This document shows, in pieces, positions 61,194 through 64,000 of a stretch of 64,000 bases of DNA. The DNA lies in assembly GCA_023412215.1 (NCBI GenBank), contig JAEYNX010000014.1, positions 349,204 through 413,203 on the forward strand, read 5' to 3'. This stretch comes from Bacillota bacterium. Lineage in GTDB: Bacteria; Bacillota; Clostridia; Oscillospirales; Ruminococcaceae. Every line of letters begins with the position of its first letter. The stretch's first letter is position 1. The notes under the pieces were generated by a model. It had not been told where the DNA came from, did no database searches, and saw nothing but the letters and a program-made list of their open reading frames with translations. The translations under genes were made by a program, and so were the position numbers.

Positions 61194-64000
61194 TTATTCT
61201 ACGTCGTAGAGCTTGGAAAGCCTTAAGAGGTGGTTGTATTTCTCAACCGCGGTCTTGTCGGCCTGCTCGAAGAGAACGTCCGCTCTCTCGGGGAATGCAC
61301 GGGTCAGCGAGCTGTAGCGAACCTCGTTCTTGATGAAGTCCTTATAGCTTGCGGCGGGTGCCTTGCTGTCGAGCTGGAAGGGATTCTTGCCCGCTTCCTT
61401 CAGACGCGGGTCAAAGCGGAAGAGGTGCCAGTAACCGGCAGCTACCGCATTCTTGATCTCGGTCTGGCTTAAGCCCATGCCGCCCTTAATGCCGTGGTTG
61501 ATGCAGGGCGCGTACGCGATGATGATGGAGGGGCCGTTGTAGCTTTCCGCCTCGTTGAAGGCCTTTAAGCACTGGTTGTAGTCGGAGCCCATACCGATCT
61601 GAGCAACGTATACATAGCCGTAGCTCATAGCGATTGCGGCAAGGTCCTTCTTCTTTACTTCCTTACCTGCCGCGGCAAACTGAGCTACCGCGCCGGTAGG
61701 AGTAGACTTGGAGGACTGACCGCCGGTGTTGGAGTAAACCTCGGTGTCGAGGACGAGGACTTTGACGTTGGCGCCGGAAGCGAGGACGTGGTCCAGGCCG
61801 CCGTAGCCGATGTCGTAGGCCCAGCCGTCGCCGCCGACGATCCAGACGGATTTCTTCACGAGATCGTCCGCGAGGGCGAGCAGGCGCTTCGTATCCGAAT
61901 GTTCGATACCGGCGAGTTTCTCGCGGAGCGCGAGCACGCGGGTGCGCTGCGCGGCGATGCCGGCTTCGGTGGATTGATCGGCGTCGATGATCGCCTTGAC
62001 GAGATCGTCGCCCACGCGCGGAGCCTGCGCGGCGAGGAGCATCCGCGCCGTGCGCGAGCGTTGCTCGACGGCGAGGTGCAGGCCGAGACCGAACTCGGCG
62101 TTGTCCTCAAACAGCGAGTTGGCCCAGGAGGGTCCGCGACCGTTGTGATCGGTGCAGTAAGGGGTGGTCGGCAGATTACCGCCGTAAATGGAGGAGCAGC
62201 CGGTGGCATTGGCGATCAGCAACCGGTCGCCGACGAGTTGGGTGAGGAGCTTAAGGTAAGGCGTCTCTCCGCAGCCGGAGCACGCGCCGGAGAACTCGAT
62301 GAGCGGCGCGAGGAATTGCGTGCCCTTGACCGTGCTCGCGTCGATGCGCGTGCGGTCGGGGTCGGGCAGCTTCGTGAAGAAGTCCCAGTTGGCGCGGTCC
62401 TGCGCGAGGCGGGGCTCCTGCGCGACCATGTCGATGGCCTTGTGCTTCGGATTGGTTTTGTCCTTGGCGGGGCAGACCTGAACGCACAGCGAGCAGCCGG
62501 TGCAATCCTCGGGGGCGACCTGTAGTGTATATTTCTGGCCGGGGAATTCGTTGGAACGGAACGGAGCCGTAAGGAAACCCTCAGGCGCGTCGGCGAGGGC
62601 GTCGGGCGCGACGAACTTCGAACGGATCGCGGCATGCGGGCAAACGAGCACGCACTTGTTGCACTGGATGCAGATCGACGCGTCCCACGCGGGCACTTCG
62701 AGCGCGATGTTGCGCTTCTCGAACTTCGTCGTGCCGGTCGGCCAGCAGCCGTCGAGCGGGATCGCGCTGACGGGCATGAGGTCGCCCTCGTTGGCGAGCA
62801 GGCGCGCGGTGACTTCTTTCACGAACGCAGAAGCGCCCGGATAAACCGGTGGCGGAGTGGCGACGGAGTCAGACTCAGGCGCATCCGGAATCGCAACCTC
62901 GTGGAGACCGGCGAGCGCGGCATCGACCGCGGCCCAGTTCATTTTCACGATCTGCTCGCCCTTGCGGCCGTAGGTTTTCTCGATGGCTTTCTTGATCTGC
63001 TTGATCGCGTCCTCCTGCGGGAGCACGCCGGAGAGGGCAAAGAAACACGTCTGCAGGACGGTGTTCGTGCGACGGCCCATGCCGCTCGCCTGTGAAACGT
63101 GCGTCGCGTCGATCACGAAGAGCCGGAGCTTCTTCGCGATCAGCGTGCTCTGCCATTCGCGCGGAAGTTTCTTCCACGTGGTGGCCGCGTCGTATGGGGA
63201 GTTGAGGAGGACGGTCGCGCCGGGGGCGGCGAAGCCGAGCACGTCGGCCTTGCCGACGAAATTGAACTGGCTGCACGCGACGAAGCCGGCCTGGCGGATC
63301 AGATACGGCGACCGGATCGGCCGCGGACCGAAGCGCAAGTGCGAGACGGTCATCGAACCAGATTTCTTCGAATCGTAAACGAAGTAGCCCTGCGCGTAGA
63401 ACGGCGTCTGTTCGCCGATGATCTTGATCGAGTTCTTGTTCGCGCCCACGGTGCCGTCCGCGCCGAGGCCGACGAAGACGCAGCGCGTGACATCGCTGGC
63501 CTCCAGATCGAACTCGTGATCATACGCGAGCGAGGTGCCGGTGACGTCGTCGAGAATGCCGACGGTGAAGTGATTCTTCGGCTCCCGCTGCGTGAGATTG
63601 TCGAAGACCGCGCGCGCCATGGCGGGCGTGAATTCCTTCGAGCCGAGGCCGTAGCGGCCGCCGACGACGCGCGGCGAACCGGCGAGGGCGGAACGGCCTT
63701 CGGCGAGTGCGCCGAGAACGGTCAAGTAAAGCGGTTCGCCCAACGAGCCGGGCTCCTTCGTGCGATCGAGGACGGCGATCGCCTTCGTGCTCTTCGGGAG
63801 CGCGGCGAGGAACGATTTCAGGTGGAGCGGCAGGAAGAGCCGCACCGCGAGCACGCCGATTTTTTCGCCCTGCGCGACCAGCCAATCGACAGTCTCGGTC
63901 AGCGTCTCGACGCCGCTGCCCATGGCGATGATGACGCGCTCGGCTTCGGGGTGGCCGTGATAATCGAAGAGTTTGTAGCTGCGGCCGGTGACCTTGGCGA
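61194..64000 (-). CDS. nifJ: pyruvate:ferredoxin (flavodoxin) oxidoreductase, 5' end outside window, possibly chimeric
   Basis: This enzyme decarboxylates pyruvate to acetyl-CoA and reduces ferredoxin. The gene stays open to the right edge (the first visible residues, KVTGRSYKLFDYHGHPEAER, belong to the family interior), so the N-terminus is missing. Visible motifs are two ferredoxin-type clusters (C-I-Q-C-N-K-C-V-L-V-C-P; C-T-G-C-S-L-C-V-Q-V-C-P), the C-S-G-C-G-E-T-P-Y cluster ligands and the thiamine-diphosphate site GDGWAYDIGYGG..DTEVYSNTGGQ. Base and codon style change sharply near 61,750. The C-terminal about 185 codons match the rest of the contig; the upstream part is far more GC-rich and resembles Verrucomicrobia-type sequence. 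A misassembly or recombinant gene is likely. Confidence 0.93.
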   Translation of the reverse strand, partial: AKVTGRSYKLFDYHGHPEAERVIIAMGSGVETLTETVDWLVAQGEKIGVLAVRLFLPLHLKSFLAALPKSTKAIAVLDRTKEPGSLGEPLYLTVLGALAEGRSALAGSPRVVGGRYGLGSKEFTPAMARAVFDNLTQREPKNHFTVGILDDVTGTSLAYDHEFDLEASDVTRCVFVGLGADGTVGANKNSIKIIGEQTPFYAQGYFVYDSKKSGSMTVSHLRFGPRPIRSPYLIRQAGFVACSQFNFVGKADVLGFAAPGATVLLNSPYDAATTWKKLPREWQSTLIAKKLRLFVIDATHVSQASGMGRRTNTVLQTCFFALSGVLPQEDAIKQIKKAIEKTYGRKGEQIVKMNWAAVDAALAGLHEVAIPDAPESDSVATPPPVYPGASAFVKEVTARLLANEGDLMPVSAIPLDGCWPTGTTKFEKRNIALEVPAWDASICIQCNKCVLVCPHAAIRSKFVAPDALADAPEGFLTAPFRSNEFPGQKYTLQVAPEDCTGCSLCVQVCPAKDKTNPKHKAIDMVAQEPRLAQDRANWDFFTKLPDPDRTRIDASTVKGTQFLAPLIEFSGACSGCGETPYLKLLTQLVGDRLLIANATGCSSIYGGNLPTTPYCTDHNGRGPSWANSLFEDNAEFGLGLHLAVEQRSRTARMLLAAQAPRVGDDLVKAIIDADQSTEAGIAAQRTRVLALREKLAGIEHSDTKRLLALADDLVKKSVWIVGGDGWAYDIGYGGLDHVLASGANVKVLVLDTEVYSNTGGQSSKSTPTGAVAQFAAAGKEVKKKDLAAIAMSYGYVYVAQIGMGSDYNQCLKAFNEAESYNGPSIIIAYAPCINHGIKGGMGLSQTEIKNAVAAGYWHLFRFDPRLKEAGKNPFQLDSKAPAASYKDFIKNEVRYSSLTRAFPERADVLFEQADKTAVEKYNHLLRLSKLYDVE

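Noticed and set aside
61194..64000. Horizontal transfer as the first explanation of the mixed PFOR gene
   Set aside because: The switch inside a nearly invariant motif and the total change of base style to the contig end fit an assembly join better.

Overview
The window looks like a chromosomal contig of an anaerobic, moderately GC-rich Clostridia member, probably in or near Oscillospirales/Ruminococcaceae. This rests on gene content and protein character: a T-box-controlled alaS, CIRCE-controlled groESL, a GlgC/GlgD pair, a V-type ATPase instead of an F-type in view, pyruvate:ferredoxin oxidoreductase and a PurO-type IMP cyclohydrolase. The species cannot be named. No rRNA, tRNA, CRISPR array, insertion sequence or prophage was seen.

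Layout. 1-3.6 kb: start of a HIT-family gene, alaS with its T-box leader, and a small coiled-coil protein (all minus strand). 3.8-5.5 kb: a class B penicillin-binding protein behind a self-complementary leader. 5.6-14.4 kb: a minus-strand purine operon purE-C-F-M-N-(GNAT)-purO-purH(AICARFT only)-purD. The last two steps to IMP are split between a PurO cyclohydrolase and a stand-alone formyltransferase. 14.5-15.0 kb: an AT-rich orphan gene. 15.5-17.0 kb: an SPFH/NfeD membrane pair. 17.3-21.4 kb: a BusR-like regulator (GntR helix-turn-helix plus RCK_C) convergent with a four-gene glycine-betaine/choline-type ABC importer, a pairing that points to cyclic-di-AMP control of osmolyte uptake. 21.8-25.7 kb: groESL, a lipid kinase and a GtrA-like membrane protein. 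25.8-29.2 kb: a polar amino acid ABC importer and a VanW-domain protein. 29.3-34.7 kb: a two-component system divergent from an ABC-2 exporter. 34.8-41.0 kb: glycogen operon glgB-C-D-A, with an unusual basic N-terminal extension on GlgA. 41.4-48.6 kb: a lipoprotein chaperone-like protein, then glmU-pth-mfd. 48.9-58.8 kb: a nine-gene V-type ATPase operon. 59.1-61.1 kb: a CPA2 cation/proton antiporter behind a promoter-plus-terminator leader, and a lipoprotein. 61.2-64 kb: a pyruvate:ferredoxin oxidoreductase that runs off the window.

Four things stand out. First, a family of intergenic palindromic elements ends in a hairpin whose last bases are a Shine-Dalgarno-like GAAAGG. It lies 12-14 nt from the start codon of four unrelated genes (purD, purN, the chaperone-like lipoprotein and gtrA). 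Second, V-ATPase subunit I carries three copies of one sequence module, the third placed in the membrane half. Third, a strong promoter and a strong terminator bracket a roughly 95-nt transcript just before the antiporter gene. Fourth, the last gene changes base and codon style abruptly near 61,750. Upstream of that point it resembles a much more GC-rich organism (Opitutus/Verrucomicrobia-like), so the contig may be chimeric there and everything beyond about 61.75 kb should be treated with caution.

The genes together describe a fermentative cell that stores glycogen, makes purines de novo, oxidises pyruvate with ferredoxin, uses a rotary V-type ATPase with a cation antiporter for ion balance, and imports compatible solutes under osmotic stress.
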